A stretch of DNA of 64,000 nucleotides from JAYSYM01 sp964543475 (GTDB lineage: Bacteria; Bdellovibrionota; Bdellovibrionia; Bdellovibrionales; JAMPXM01), in contig CAZIYJ010000012.1 in NCBI GenBank assembly GCA_964543475.1, forward strand, positions 33,085 to 97,084, given 5' to 3'. This document shows, in pieces, positions 17,997-25,658 of the stretch. How positions within the stretch are numbered: the first letter of the stretch is position 1; each line of letters starts with the position of its first letter. The notes beneath the pieces were generated by a model. The model was given only the letters and a program-made list of their open reading frames with translations, did no database searches and was not told where the DNA came from. Made by a program: the position numbers and the translations under genes.

Positions 17997-19982
17997 TTAG
18001 TTATTTGGTGTGAGTGTTGGATTCTGGGCTGAACCACTAATTACGAATTTTCTATTCGTGGCACCTGGTTCGATCGTCGTAAGTAACCCAGCAGCTTGTC
18101 GATTTGCTCTGATTTCACCTGTGCTTGTGATTTGAACCTTTGAGTTCGCAACCGTAAGGCTTGCGTTCTTCCAGCCCACTAAGCCCTGCTCAACTGAGAT
18201 TTGTGATTTGATATTGGAAATTGGAATCCACTCTTCGTGTCTAGCAGGCGCGATATTGATGTCGCTTGCTACACGCTTGACCCACGACAGCCACTTGGCT
18301 TGCGGCGAAAGCTCCCCTGAAGCTGCCTGCGCTGAAATCTCAAATCGTCCTTTAGAAAACGAAGTCTCAACCACTGGTTTTAAAATTCTAAGTTGAGAGC
18401 CACTGTAAGCAACTGCCTGTACTTTTCCATTCCATGTCGCGATTTTATGCTCTCTAATCGCGAGCTGACCTTTAAGCGAAAGCTCCTCAAAAATTCCATC
18501 AGCCATAAGTCGCTCAATATTTGGATCAAGCGAGAGTTCACGAAGATCAAAATTTAAATTACCTGAAGCGAATTTTTTATCGAACGCGAATGTCGTTTCG
18601 CCGGTCGCTTTTCCCGGACTCATTGAAACATTAAATATCTTTCCGCTAACTTCGTCGTTAATTCGGTCAGCAGCGATTTCGACATTTTTGATTTTTTGAA
18701 AGGCGCGAACATTGCGGTTAGAGAAGTACACTTCTAAGTCTTCGATCGAACCACTGAAAGTTTGTTTGCTGCTTGAAACGTAGCTCAAAGTTCCTTGTAG
18801 TACTCCGAAAGAACTTAGAACTCCCGATGGTCCTTTTTCACTGAAGGTCTCTAAAAGATCTTCGATGTTGAAATCCTTGATCTCGATATTAAATGGCTGC
18901 CAAACACCTACTTCGCTTCGCACAGCGGGACCAATATCAATTCGGCCAGCGTCTCCCTCAACCATACAGTCTTCAACTTTGAGAGCTGTCTGCTTAAACA
19001 ATTTTGGAAGCGGCCCCTCAGAACTTACTTCGCAGTTAAGCCACATGAACTTAGGTTGAAGTTTTGCATTAGAGAGCACACCTAATTTGCGCAAAAAGTC
19101 TGAGAAAATTGATAGCGGCATCGCTCCGGCCCGAACGATTACTTTTGCATTTGGCACCTTTGGATCTTGAGTTGGAGTGAGCTCGATGTCTGCACCGAGT
19201 TCTCCCTCATCAAACGAATTTCTTGCTTCAAGCTTTGCGACTTCAGAAGTTATGTTACCTTTTAACTGAAGTGGTGGAAAAGCTTCTCCGTAAGTGAGCT
19301 CGGCAGGAAGAGATACTTCTCCGTCTAATAAAATGCTTTCGCCTTTGTGCCACACATAAAAGTAAGAAATTTGAACGAATTTTTTTGAGTTATCGAAGTA
19401 CACCGAAGCGTTTCGAATATCGATGCCTGCAATTGCGTTTTGCACACGGGCCAAATCTTCAGACTTAAACCATGGCTTAACTTGTTGTGGGTCGCGAGTC
19501 ACAGAGGCGACTGTGACTTCAGGTTCGCTCACTAATGATGCATTCATCTGCGAGCACTGCATGCGATCGACACTTACATTCACGCTTTCTGCGATGACAG
19601 TTCCAAGTTGGACGTTGCCTGTGAAAAGTTTTAGCCAATCAATTGGCAAGATAAGCAAACCAGCGTCTGCGAATGGCTCGGTCACGCAAGGCGCAAAGTG
19701 CGAAACTTTAACTTCTGTAATGTCGATTGCAAACGTCGGAAAAATTGAGCGCGCTAAAGTTAAGCGCGCTGACCTGAAATCGATTTTGTAGGGAAGATCT
19801 TGTTGTGCGATTTGATGTCTAAGAAACTTTTCGATTCGAGGCGGAGAAAAATAGAGCCTGACACCCATTCCGATGATGCCGGCCAGAAGTACACAGACGA
19901 AAATTGATTTGATTCTGGCTGCGACGCTGGCCCTAGCTTTGGGCTTAGCCGAAGCAGCCCTCATTGATTGGCGCTTACTCAA
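17997..19982 (-). CDS. AsmA-like envelope protein
   Basis: A 661-residue protein with a basic N-terminus, one membrane helix at about residues 23-44, and a long periplasmic part rich in short beta-strands. The segment after the helix (IEKFLRHQIAQQDLPYKIDFRSARL) and the repeated strand pattern are typical of the AsmA/DUF748/TamB group, elongated proteins thought to bridge the periplasm in lipid transport. Its start overlaps the greA stop by eight bases, so it is translated with greA from one mRNA. Family assignment is by architecture, not by a strong motif. Confidence 0.75.
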   Translation of the reverse strand: MSKRQSMRAASAKPKARASVAARIKSIFVCVLLAGIIGMGVRLYFSPPRIEKFLRHQIAQQDLPYKIDFRSARLTLARSIFPTFAIDITEVKVSHFAPCVTEPFADAGLLILPIDWLKLFTGNVQLGTVIAESVNVSVDRMQCSQMNASLVSEPEVTVASVTRDPQQVKPWFKSEDLARVQNAIAGIDIRNASVYFDNSKKFVQISYFYVWHKGESILLDGEVSLPAELTYGEAFPPLQLKGNITSEVAKLEARNSFDEGELGADIELTPTQDPKVPNAKVIVRAGAMPLSIFSDFLRKLGVLSNAKLQPKFMWLNCEVSSEGPLPKLFKQTALKVEDCMVEGDAGRIDIGPAVRSEVGVWQPFNIEIKDFNIEDLLETFSEKGPSGVLSSFGVLQGTLSYVSSSKQTFSGSIEDLEVYFSNRNVRAFQKIKNVEIAADRINDEVSGKIFNVSMSPGKATGETTFAFDKKFASGNLNFDLRELSLDPNIERLMADGIFEELSLKGQLAIREHKIATWNGKVQAVAYSGSQLRILKPVVETSFSKGRFEISAQAASGELSPQAKWLSWVKRVASDINIAPARHEEWIPISNIKSQISVEQGLVGWKNASLTVANSKVQITSTGEIRANRQAAGLLTTIEPGATNRKFVISGSAQNPTLTPNN

Positions 19983-20454
19983 AGTAGAATTTTAAAACCT
20001 CATACTCTTTGTCAGTTTTAGGACTTCGTACTTGGATTAGATCACCAGTCTTTTTTCCGATCAAGGCGCGTGCAACCGGAGAGATAATTGAAATCTTGCC
20101 AGCTTTTACGTCCGCTTCATCAACTCCAACGATTTGGTATTCAACTTTTTCGTCAGTCTCAAGATCAACCATCTGAACGTGAGCACCAAAAACGATGCGA
20201 TCGGCTTTAATAGTCGAAGGGTCAATCACTTCTGCGCCAGCAATCTGACCTTGTACTTCAGCAATGCGACCTTCGATCATCGATTGGCGCTCTTTTGCAG
20301 CTTCGTACTCAGCGTTTTCTGAAATATCGCCGTGGCTGCGCGCTTCTTCGATCGCTTTAATAACACTTGGGCGCTCTACGTGTAATAGACGCTTAAGTTC
20401 TTCTTCTAATTTAGCTTTGCCTTTAATAGTAATCGGCAATCGATCAGCTGACAT
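19975..20454 (-). CDS. greA: Transcription elongation factor GreA
   Basis: GreA rescues backtracked RNA polymerase by stimulating RNA cleavage through its coiled-coil tip. Seen: the N-terminal coiled coil ending with the tip motif HGDISENAEYEAAKE (the Asp and Glu are the catalytic acids), then the FKBP-like C-terminal domain with GAHVQMVDLETDE and SPVARALIGKKTGD. The 159-residue length is normal. GGAG lies seven bases before the ATG. It overlaps the AsmA-like gene downstream. The upstream region holds a 40-base element repeated at 39779-39818. Confidence 0.97.
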   Translation of the reverse strand: MSADRLPITIKGKAKLEEELKRLLHVERPSVIKAIEEARSHGDISENAEYEAAKERQSMIEGRIAEVQGQIAGAEVIDPSTIKADRIVFGAHVQMVDLETDEKVEYQIVGVDEADVKAGKISIISPVARALIGKKTGDLIQVRSPKTDKEYEVLKFYFE

Positions 20455-20463
20455 TCAAACTCC

Positions 20464-20503
20464 AAAAGGTAGCTGCTACCAGAGTGTAGCAATACTGCGT
20501 TAA
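20464..20503 (-). repeat. 40-base element upstream of greA, second copy at 39779-39818
   Basis: Read on the minus strand, it is TTAACGCA, two variable bases, then 30 bases identical to the second copy, including TTGCTACACT and GGTAGCAGCTACC followed by TTTT. TGCTACACT looks like an extended -10 promoter element, so this copy probably holds the greA promoter. GGTAGCAGCTACC can form a five-pair hairpin. Confidence 0.7.
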
Positions 20504-20692
20504 CAGAACCGTAATGCGATTTCTGTAAAATGAAGCTCAGTGTTATACACACTGGTTTAGCGACCGGCAATCAAAAGCTCTAGCCCAGAACGCATAAATT
20601 CGATTTGACGAGTGCCTGTCCCTGTTATCTTGTGAAATTCTCATTTTAGCGATTTATCGGCTGGCGCTGTTTTCCGATGAGATTGAACTAGA

Positions 20693-21697
20693 ATGCTAAA
20701 AGACATCGCCCGCAAACTACATGCAGCACGCTCGATCATCCTCACTACTCACCGTCACTGCGATGGCGATGGCTTGGGCGCACAGATCGCACTCTTTCAC
20801 GCGCTTAAAAAAGCCGGCAAGAAAGTCCGCGTTCTTAACGTCGACGACACTCCCAAAAAATATTCGTTCTTAGATACTTCGATCGTTCAAGCTTATGAAG
20901 GAGCGCACGACGCAATCACTGATGCCGATCTTGCGATCGTCTTCGATACTAACGATCACCGTTTACTCGAGCCTCTTTTTGGCGACTTAAGAAAGCGCGA
21001 CGTCGAAGTTTTGTTTATCGATCACCATCCGATTTTGAAAAAAGGTCCTGAACCAACAAAAGGTTCATGGATTGACGCAAGCGCCGCAAGCACCGGCGAA
21101 ATGGCGTTTCATTTAGTAAACGAACTCGGAATTAAACTCGACGCAAAGATCGCCCGCGCAATTTACACAGCAATTGTTTTCGATACGCAGCTCTTTAGGT
21201 TCGTTCGCAGCTCTCCGCAAACGCATTTGATCACGGCCGAATTGTTAAAGTATGACATTAAGGCTGAGGAGATACATCGCGGACTTTTCTCGAATTACTC
21301 TCCGCAAAAGATGGCCTTGCTTGCTACAGCTTTGAATCAAATCGAATACTTTAGTGACGGCAAGATTGCGTTCTTGAAATTGAAGGCCCAGGACTTTAAG
21401 AACTTAGGCCTAGAGTCTGATGCCTCGCGCGACCTGATCGATTTTATCATGAACATTGAAACTCTCGAATGCGCCATCATCTTACGAGAAGATGCTCCAG
21501 AAACTTTTAAATTGAGTTTGAGGAGTAAGGGCCGTTTTGAGATCTCGCAAGTTGCCGAACGCTTAGGCGGCGGTGGCCACCCATTTTCTGCAGGAGCGAC
21601 TTTGCTAGGACCCTATGATAAGGTCAAAGCAGATGTCTTAAAACTCTTAGAGGAATCGTTGGGTGGAGCCCGCTCCCCCGGTTATGAGTCAGCCTAA
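20693..21697 (+). CDS. nrnA: DHH/DHHA1 phosphoesterase, NrnA-like nanoRNase
   Basis: Degrades short oligoribonucleotides and dephosphorylates pAp. Motifs of the DHH family appear in order: HRHCDGDGLGA near 20-30, VFDTNDH near 84-90, DHH in LFIDHHP near 109-115, and IVFDTQLFRF near 163-172. The DHHA1 domain ends in GGGGHPFSAGATL near 299-311. The 334-residue length is usual for NrnA. It overlaps the BFD-like gene by 14 bases. Confidence 0.9.
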   Translation: MLKDIARKLHAARSIILTTHRHCDGDGLGAQIALFHALKKAGKKVRVLNVDDTPKKYSFLDTSIVQAYEGAHDAITDADLAIVFDTNDHRLLEPLFGDLRKRDVEVLFIDHHPILKKGPEPTKGSWIDASAASTGEMAFHLVNELGIKLDAKIARAIYTAIVFDTQLFRFVRSSPQTHLITAELLKYDIKAEEIHRGLFSNYSPQKMALLATALNQIEYFSDGKIAFLKLKAQDFKNLGLESDASRDLIDFIMNIETLECAIILREDAPETFKLSLRSKGRFEISQVAERLGGGGHPFSAGATLLGPYDKVKADVLKLLEESLGGARSPGYESA

Positions 21698-21932
21698 AAA
21701 CAAAAAAGATATTGTCTGTCTCTGTAACAACGTCGATCGCACGACGATTGAAGATGCTATTCGCAACGGCGCAGACACTCTCAACAAAATCTTTGACCGC
21801 ACAACTGCGGGAGTTGGTCCTTGCGGTGGCTCGTGTCGCCGCAAGCTCGGCCCCATGCTCGATTCTTATCTAACTTGCGGGGCTTTCCCTGTTCCGCAGC
21901 CGAAAAATCAGAACAAGAAAAAGCGCGCCTAA
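21684..21932 (+). CDS. BFD-type [2Fe-2S]-binding protein
   Basis: From the ATG at 21684, 82 residues with the four-cysteine pattern of the Fer2_BFD domain: CLC near the N-terminus and CGGSC about 33 residues later, followed by RRK. Small BFD proteins carry a [2Fe-2S] cluster and act in electron transfer, for example to release iron from bacterioferritin. The tail is lysine-rich. A frameshifted second copy lies at 22702-22937 beyond the HicAB genes. The frame can be extended to a GTG at 21663, but the ATG fits the family better. Confidence 0.8.
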   Translation: MSQPKNKKDIVCLCNNVDRTTIEDAIRNGADTLNKIFDRTTAGVGPCGGSCRRKLGPMLDSYLTCGAFPVPQPKNQNKKKRA

Positions 21933-21934
21933 GC

Positions 21935-22375
21935 CTAGTCTTCGGTTTCAAAAATTTGGTCTATACCAAACTCGTCGCCATAAACCTTTTTAAGCATCAC
22001 AAGAGTCGCAAGCGTCGGATTCGAATCAACTTCCTCTAATCGTTGATAGCTATAGAGGTTATTGAGCGACAACTTCTCTTGAATCTGTTTTTGAGTGTAG
22101 CCATGCCTGAGTCGTAAATTTCTAATATTCACAGCCAAAGCAACTTTAGGATCGACAGGGATTGCTATCACATTAGAAGGCTTTTTCTTAAAATCTTTTG
22201 GCGGCGGGAAGATAATCTTCGAGCTCTCGGGCTCCGACAAAAATAGATTCAGAGCTTCCCTCAAATTCACTTCAAGCTTCTTTCTCGAGCTCGCCTGGCT
22301 AACACAACCCTTGATCTCAATACACTCAGCCCAAAAACCCGAGCCTTCTTTGTGGACTTTGAAGTGATATTTCAT
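21935..22375 (-). CDS. hicB: HicB-type antitoxin with C-terminal HTH
   Basis: The N-terminal 50 residues form a partial RNase H-like HicB domain (GFWAECIEIKGCVSQA). The C-terminal half has an Xre-type helix-turn-helix, NIRNLRLRHGYTQKQIQEKL to TLATLVMLKKVYG, so the antitoxin can bind DNA itself. It overlaps hicA by four bases (ATGA). In HicAB modules HicB neutralises the HicA RNase and represses the operon. The palindrome at 22570-22595 is a likely binding site. Confidence 0.88.
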   Translation of the reverse strand: MKYHFKVHKEGSGFWAECIEIKGCVSQASSRKKLEVNLREALNLFLSEPESSKIIFPPPKDFKKKPSNVIAIPVDPKVALAVNIRNLRLRHGYTQKQIQEKLSLNNLYSYQRLEEVDSNPTLATLVMLKKVYGDEFGIDQIFETED

Positions 22376-22548
22376 TTCCGCCCCCTCAGTCGCTTAATAA
22401 GCTTGTGCTCTAGACCCGCCTTAAGCTCTTTATGCATCGGTATCGTTTCCCTGAGATCGCCTTTGCCCATGATCACATGCGACCCATTTTGCCTTAAAGC
22501 GAGCCAACCATTTTTTTCATAGAGCTTCTTCATTGCTCTCCCACTCAT
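22372..22548 (-). CDS. hicA: HicA-type mRNA interferase toxin
   Basis: A 58-residue double-stranded-RNA-binding-fold toxin that cleaves mRNA. Seen: the family start MSGRAMKKLYEKNGW, the catalytic His in QNGSHVIM, and the HKELKAGLEHKLIKRL end. I choose the ATG at 22548 because the family begins there; an ATG at 22566 adds six residues but sits directly against the operator and TATAAT, with no room for a ribosome binding site. The downstream hicB overlaps by four bases. Confidence 0.88.
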   Translation of the reverse strand: MSGRAMKKLYEKNGWLALRQNGSHVIMGKGDLRETIPMHKELKAGLEHKLIKRLRGRK

Positions 22549-22569
22549 CGGCACTGGCAACTCCATTAT

Positions 22570-22595
22570 AGTATACCAATTATAGTTGGTATACT
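22570..22595. promoter_or_regulatory. Perfect palindromic operator upstream of hicAB
   Basis: AGTATACCAA at 22570-22579 and TTGGTATACT at 22586-22595 are perfect inverted repeats with a six-base spacer. A TATAAT-like element on the minus strand overlaps its edge at 22565-22570. The position suggests autorepression by the HTH of HicB. Confidence 0.8.
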
Positions 22596-22701
22596 GACTT
22601 TTAAATATTTATTTTTATCTGAGCGCAGAGGCTAATCTTAAATGCATAAGCAAATGCCGTACGAGCTCTACGACCCGCCAGAATGAATCTGAAGCCGCAA
22701 G

Positions 22702-22937
22702 ATGTCCGGGACAGTTAAAGAAATCGTTTGCCTGTGCGAAAACATCGATCGCTCCACTTTCGAAGTTCCTATTTTTAACGGTGCAGACTCACTCAACAGA
22801 ATCTTCTATCGCACTACTTTGGCGTCGGGACCGGTGCCGGTCCTTTTCGCCGCAAACAAAAACCAGGAGGAGTGTTCGAATTGCCTGCGATTTGCAAAAA
22901 GTGCCGAAATGGCGTGTACTTCTTTCCGCTAAACTAA
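22702..22937 (+). pseudogene. Frameshifted second copy of the BFD-type gene
   Basis: The first 34 residues (EIVCLCENIDRSTFE and NGADSLNRIFYRTT) closely match the intact gene at 21684-21932. Then one base is missing. In the shifted frame GVGTGAGPFRRK lines up residue for residue with GVGPCGGSCRRK of the intact copy, but both cluster cysteines of that motif are gone. The original frame stops at 22932, the shifted one at 22937. The copy is therefore broken both by the frameshift and by loss of two ligands. HicAB lies between the two copies. Confidence 0.7.
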
Positions 22938-23012
22938 ACAAGCTCTACTTAATTGCACTTGGCGCAGGCTTGCCGATTGCTCTACACCCCAGTGTTAACA
23001 ATAGGGGTATTT

Positions 23013-23255
23013 ATGCTTTCTACTAAAACTTTAATCAGCTTAGCCTGTATTCTTTCAAACAAAGGTGATCTAAACACAAATTCTTTGGAGGCGCAGCTCA
23101 CAAGCGAAGAGCGCACGAAACTTTCCAAAGTTATCGAGGCAGGCGCGTGTCTACCACCTGATGTAGACATACTGATAGAAAAAACAAAAATTCGAATTCA
23201 AAGTGGTGAAATAAATAATCCACAAGGATCAACTAATCCGACGAGGGAATGCTGA
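23013..23255 (+). CDS. Small Cys-containing peptide, first gene of the YcaO operon
   Basis: An 80-residue protein from the ATG at 23013, preceded by AGGGGTA. It has a short hydrophobic N-terminus ending LISLAC at Cys12, a helical middle with LTSEERTKLSKVIEAGACLPPD, and a polar tail with Ser, Thr and a C-terminal Cys80. It could be a small lipoprotein or exported peptide; the lipobox is not ideal. Another reading is a precursor peptide for the YcaO-like enzyme encoded two genes downstream. I recognise no family. The next gene begins one base after its stop. Confidence 0.6.
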   Translation: MLSTKTLISLACILSNKGDLNTNSLEAQLTSEERTKLSKVIEAGACLPPDVDILIEKTKIRIQSGEINNPQGSTNPTREC

Positions 23256-23256
23256 A

Positions 23257-24735
23257 ATGAAGTTTGCGATTGCTGGTATCGTTCTGATTTCAGCAATGTT
23301 CTTAATTTTCAACAAAGGAACATCTGCCCAAGTGGAGCAAGCAACTGAGACCTTAAAAGTTAGAATCACTGGCACCACGGCCATACCAGACTCTGCGAAG
23401 ATCGAGTCTGCGGGCGACTGGTATTATGCCGATCATATTTCCAGTGGCTTAGTTGCCTATGAAAATGAACAACGCAAATTCGCTCCTCTGTACGCGAGCG
23501 ATTGGAATGTTTCCGCTGATGGCTCCCATGTTTTCAAACTTCGACCTAATATCAAATTTAGCGATGGAACTCCAATAACTACGAAGGACATCGCTTGGAC
23601 AATAAAACGTCTGTTAATTTTAAAAAGCTCGACTCATTTTCCACTTTGGGAATACGTAGTCGGCTGCGAGAGTCTCAAAACGCTAAATGATGATTGCAGT
23701 GGCTTGATCTATTCCAATAGCGAAATTCGTATCAAACTTAAAACAATTAATGATTCATTTTTTCTTCAGCTAGCTTCACCAGAAACTGCAATATGGTCGG
23801 CGGATGATATGGACTCCACGACATGCAAAATTGCTCCAACAAAGTTTTCTGGCCCATACTCAGTAGCGACCTTAACTTCAGAATCTGCGACATTAGTAAG
23901 AAATGAAAACTCGCCGATTTCTCAGAAGTTCAAAAATTCACCTCGATCAATCATATTGAAAGCGATACCATTAAAGGCAATAGATGAATCTCTTGTAGAT
24001 CGAACTATCGATCTCGCAGTTCGCTCGTACAAACCGTACCAGACAGTCAACTGGGCGAGTCATGGACTAAGAGTGCAAAGTACCACGCCCTCTTCGATTA
24101 TCTACCTACAGGGTACTGGGAATGCCGCTCAGGTTGGACAGGACTTTGTCGAGGCCCTTTGGAGACTTAATTCAGATACCGTCATCAGCCCAGCCGAGAC
24201 ATTCTTGCCTTTTTCGAAAACCACTTCAATTTCCAAAGACGAATTTCTTCAGTCGCTTCCACCTTCGACGTCAAAGACCATAAGATTAATAGGTCCCGAG
24301 GGTTTTTTCAGCGATGGCTTGATCGATTTAATCAAATCGGCCGGATTATCTGTTCAAGCTGATCTGCAGTTCACTTTTGTTCCATCCAAAGAATGGTTCG
24401 CAGCTTTCGAAGATCCTAAAACAAAAGAAAAATTTGATTTCATCTTGAGTAGTTACGCAGCCTCTGAACGTTATCCCGCAGTCCAACTCCGATACATCAC
24501 TCATCCGTTAGTGAAACCTCCTATCGATCTGAAACTTGCGGAGTCTCCGACGATAACTGCGGATAACAGTGAAATTTTAAGGGACTACGAGAAATGGCTG
24601 CTTCGTAGCCAAGTTGCAATCCCTCTTTTTTTTAATGTTACGCAGTTCATCTTTAGAGAATCGCTGGATCTGGGCAACCAATCGCTTACCGATGCAGAAA
24701 TAGAGCTTTGGCGAATACAGGAAAGTTCTCGATGA
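23257..24735 (+). CDS. Oligopeptide-type ABC transporter substrate-binding protein (SBP_bac_5)
   Basis: A 492-residue exported binding protein. The signal peptide ends TSA near residue 24. The SBP family 5 signature covers the region LYASDWNVSADGSHVFKLRPNIKFSDGTPITTKDIAWTIKR, and the rest follows the usual two-lobe pattern. Such proteins bind oligopeptides or nickel in the periplasm and feed a permease. No permease or ATPase gene is nearby, so this is an orphan binding protein. It overlaps the YcaO-like gene by four bases and may serve as a sensor partner for the kinase in the same operon. Confidence 0.88.
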   Translation: MKFAIAGIVLISAMFLIFNKGTSAQVEQATETLKVRITGTTAIPDSAKIESAGDWYYADHISSGLVAYENEQRKFAPLYASDWNVSADGSHVFKLRPNIKFSDGTPITTKDIAWTIKRLLILKSSTHFPLWEYVVGCESLKTLNDDCSGLIYSNSEIRIKLKTINDSFFLQLASPETAIWSADDMDSTTCKIAPTKFSGPYSVATLTSESATLVRNENSPISQKFKNSPRSIILKAIPLKAIDESLVDRTIDLAVRSYKPYQTVNWASHGLRVQSTTPSSIIYLQGTGNAAQVGQDFVEALWRLNSDTVISPAETFLPFSKTTSISKDEFLQSLPPSTSKTIRLIGPEGFFSDGLIDLIKSAGLSVQADLQFTFVPSKEWFAAFEDPKTKEKFDFILSSYAASERYPAVQLRYITHPLVKPPIDLKLAESPTITADNSEILRDYEKWLLRSQVAIPLFFNVTQFIFRESLDLGNQSLTDAEIELWRIQESSR

Positions 24736-25658
24736 ACGAGGCAATAGATTTTAGAACCACACAAGACTGTCTCGTAGCAGATTTTCTTCGACTACAATTA
24801 CCGCTCGCTGAATCTCAACTTCAGATTGGAACACTTTCCTATTCACTCTTTTCTACAGAAGGAATTGGTGGCCCTGCCCACGGTCGAGATCCTTTACGAA
24901 AATTAGCCCTAATTAAGTGCATTGCAGAACATTTTGAGCGGCAAGCAATGCAAGAGTACTTTTCCAAGTGTTTCCAAACTCCTAATACCTTTCGCAACAG
25001 CAATGGATGGGCTGCGCATTTCGACTTGGCTGCGGCGATGGCTGCGAGCAGAAATGAATTACTGGAACGACATCTTTTGCTTAAATCCTTTTTAAAATTT
25101 GGATGGGATGGCTTTTGTCTCAAGCACAGTTTTTCAATCGACGGACTCGAAATAAAACTTCTCACCTCAAGATTTGTCACTGAATCACGCATAAGCGGGA
25201 TTGCTATTACTAAAGGACAGTCGCAAAACGGTGTTTCCTTTGGTTATTGCAACGGCGAAAAAGGCCGACTCGGAAGTCTCGAATTTTGGAAGCCAGCAAT
25301 TTTTGAATCTATCGATAAACTTTTTGTTCTTGGTAACAATCGAATGCAAGTTGCCGAGAATGCTTCGTGGATTGAAAAAGGCATTCAACACTATTTAACC
25401 GAGCCGCTTTCAGTTTGCTTAAGCGACAACAGCTCGATATTGACTCCTGAACTGAATTACTGCACTGAAGTTTTCAACCTAAAATCCCGCCTGAACTTAA
25501 AAAGTCAATTTTGGGCAGCCCGAACTACTGCGAACAACGCAGTCCCATTGTTCGATACTGGGTGCTTGTCATCCGACGGCATTAGCTTTGTTAAGAGCGC
25601 CCTTGAAAACAATGGTATCGACGCCTACCACCTTCCCCAAAGACATCCAATCTTATGA
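24732..25658 (+). CDS. YcaO-like protein, divergent
   Basis: A 308-residue protein starting at the ATG at 24732, which overlaps the previous stop (ATGA). It shows the YcaO pattern: GIGGPAHGRD followed by CIAEHFER (Glu66, Glu69, Arg70), then SNGWAAHFD and SRNELLER (Ser106-Arg113), a later GYCNGEKGRLGSLEFWKP segment, and a C-terminal HPIL in place of the usual proline-rich tail. YcaO enzymes use ATP to activate amide backbones, making thiazolines, oxazolines, amidines or thioamides in peptides. No E1-like, TfuA or dehydrogenase partner is next to it. Whether it is active is unknown; the first motif has Cys where Ser is usual. Confidence 0.65.
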   Translation: MNEAIDFRTTQDCLVADFLRLQLPLAESQLQIGTLSYSLFSTEGIGGPAHGRDPLRKLALIKCIAEHFERQAMQEYFSKCFQTPNTFRNSNGWAAHFDLAAAMAASRNELLERHLLLKSFLKFGWDGFCLKHSFSIDGLEIKLLTSRFVTESRISGIAITKGQSQNGVSFGYCNGEKGRLGSLEFWKPAIFESIDKLFVLGNNRMQVAENASWIEKGIQHYLTEPLSVCLSDNSSILTPELNYCTEVFNLKSRLNLKSQFWAARTTANNAVPLFDTGCLSSDGISFVKSALENNGIDAYHLPQRHPIL

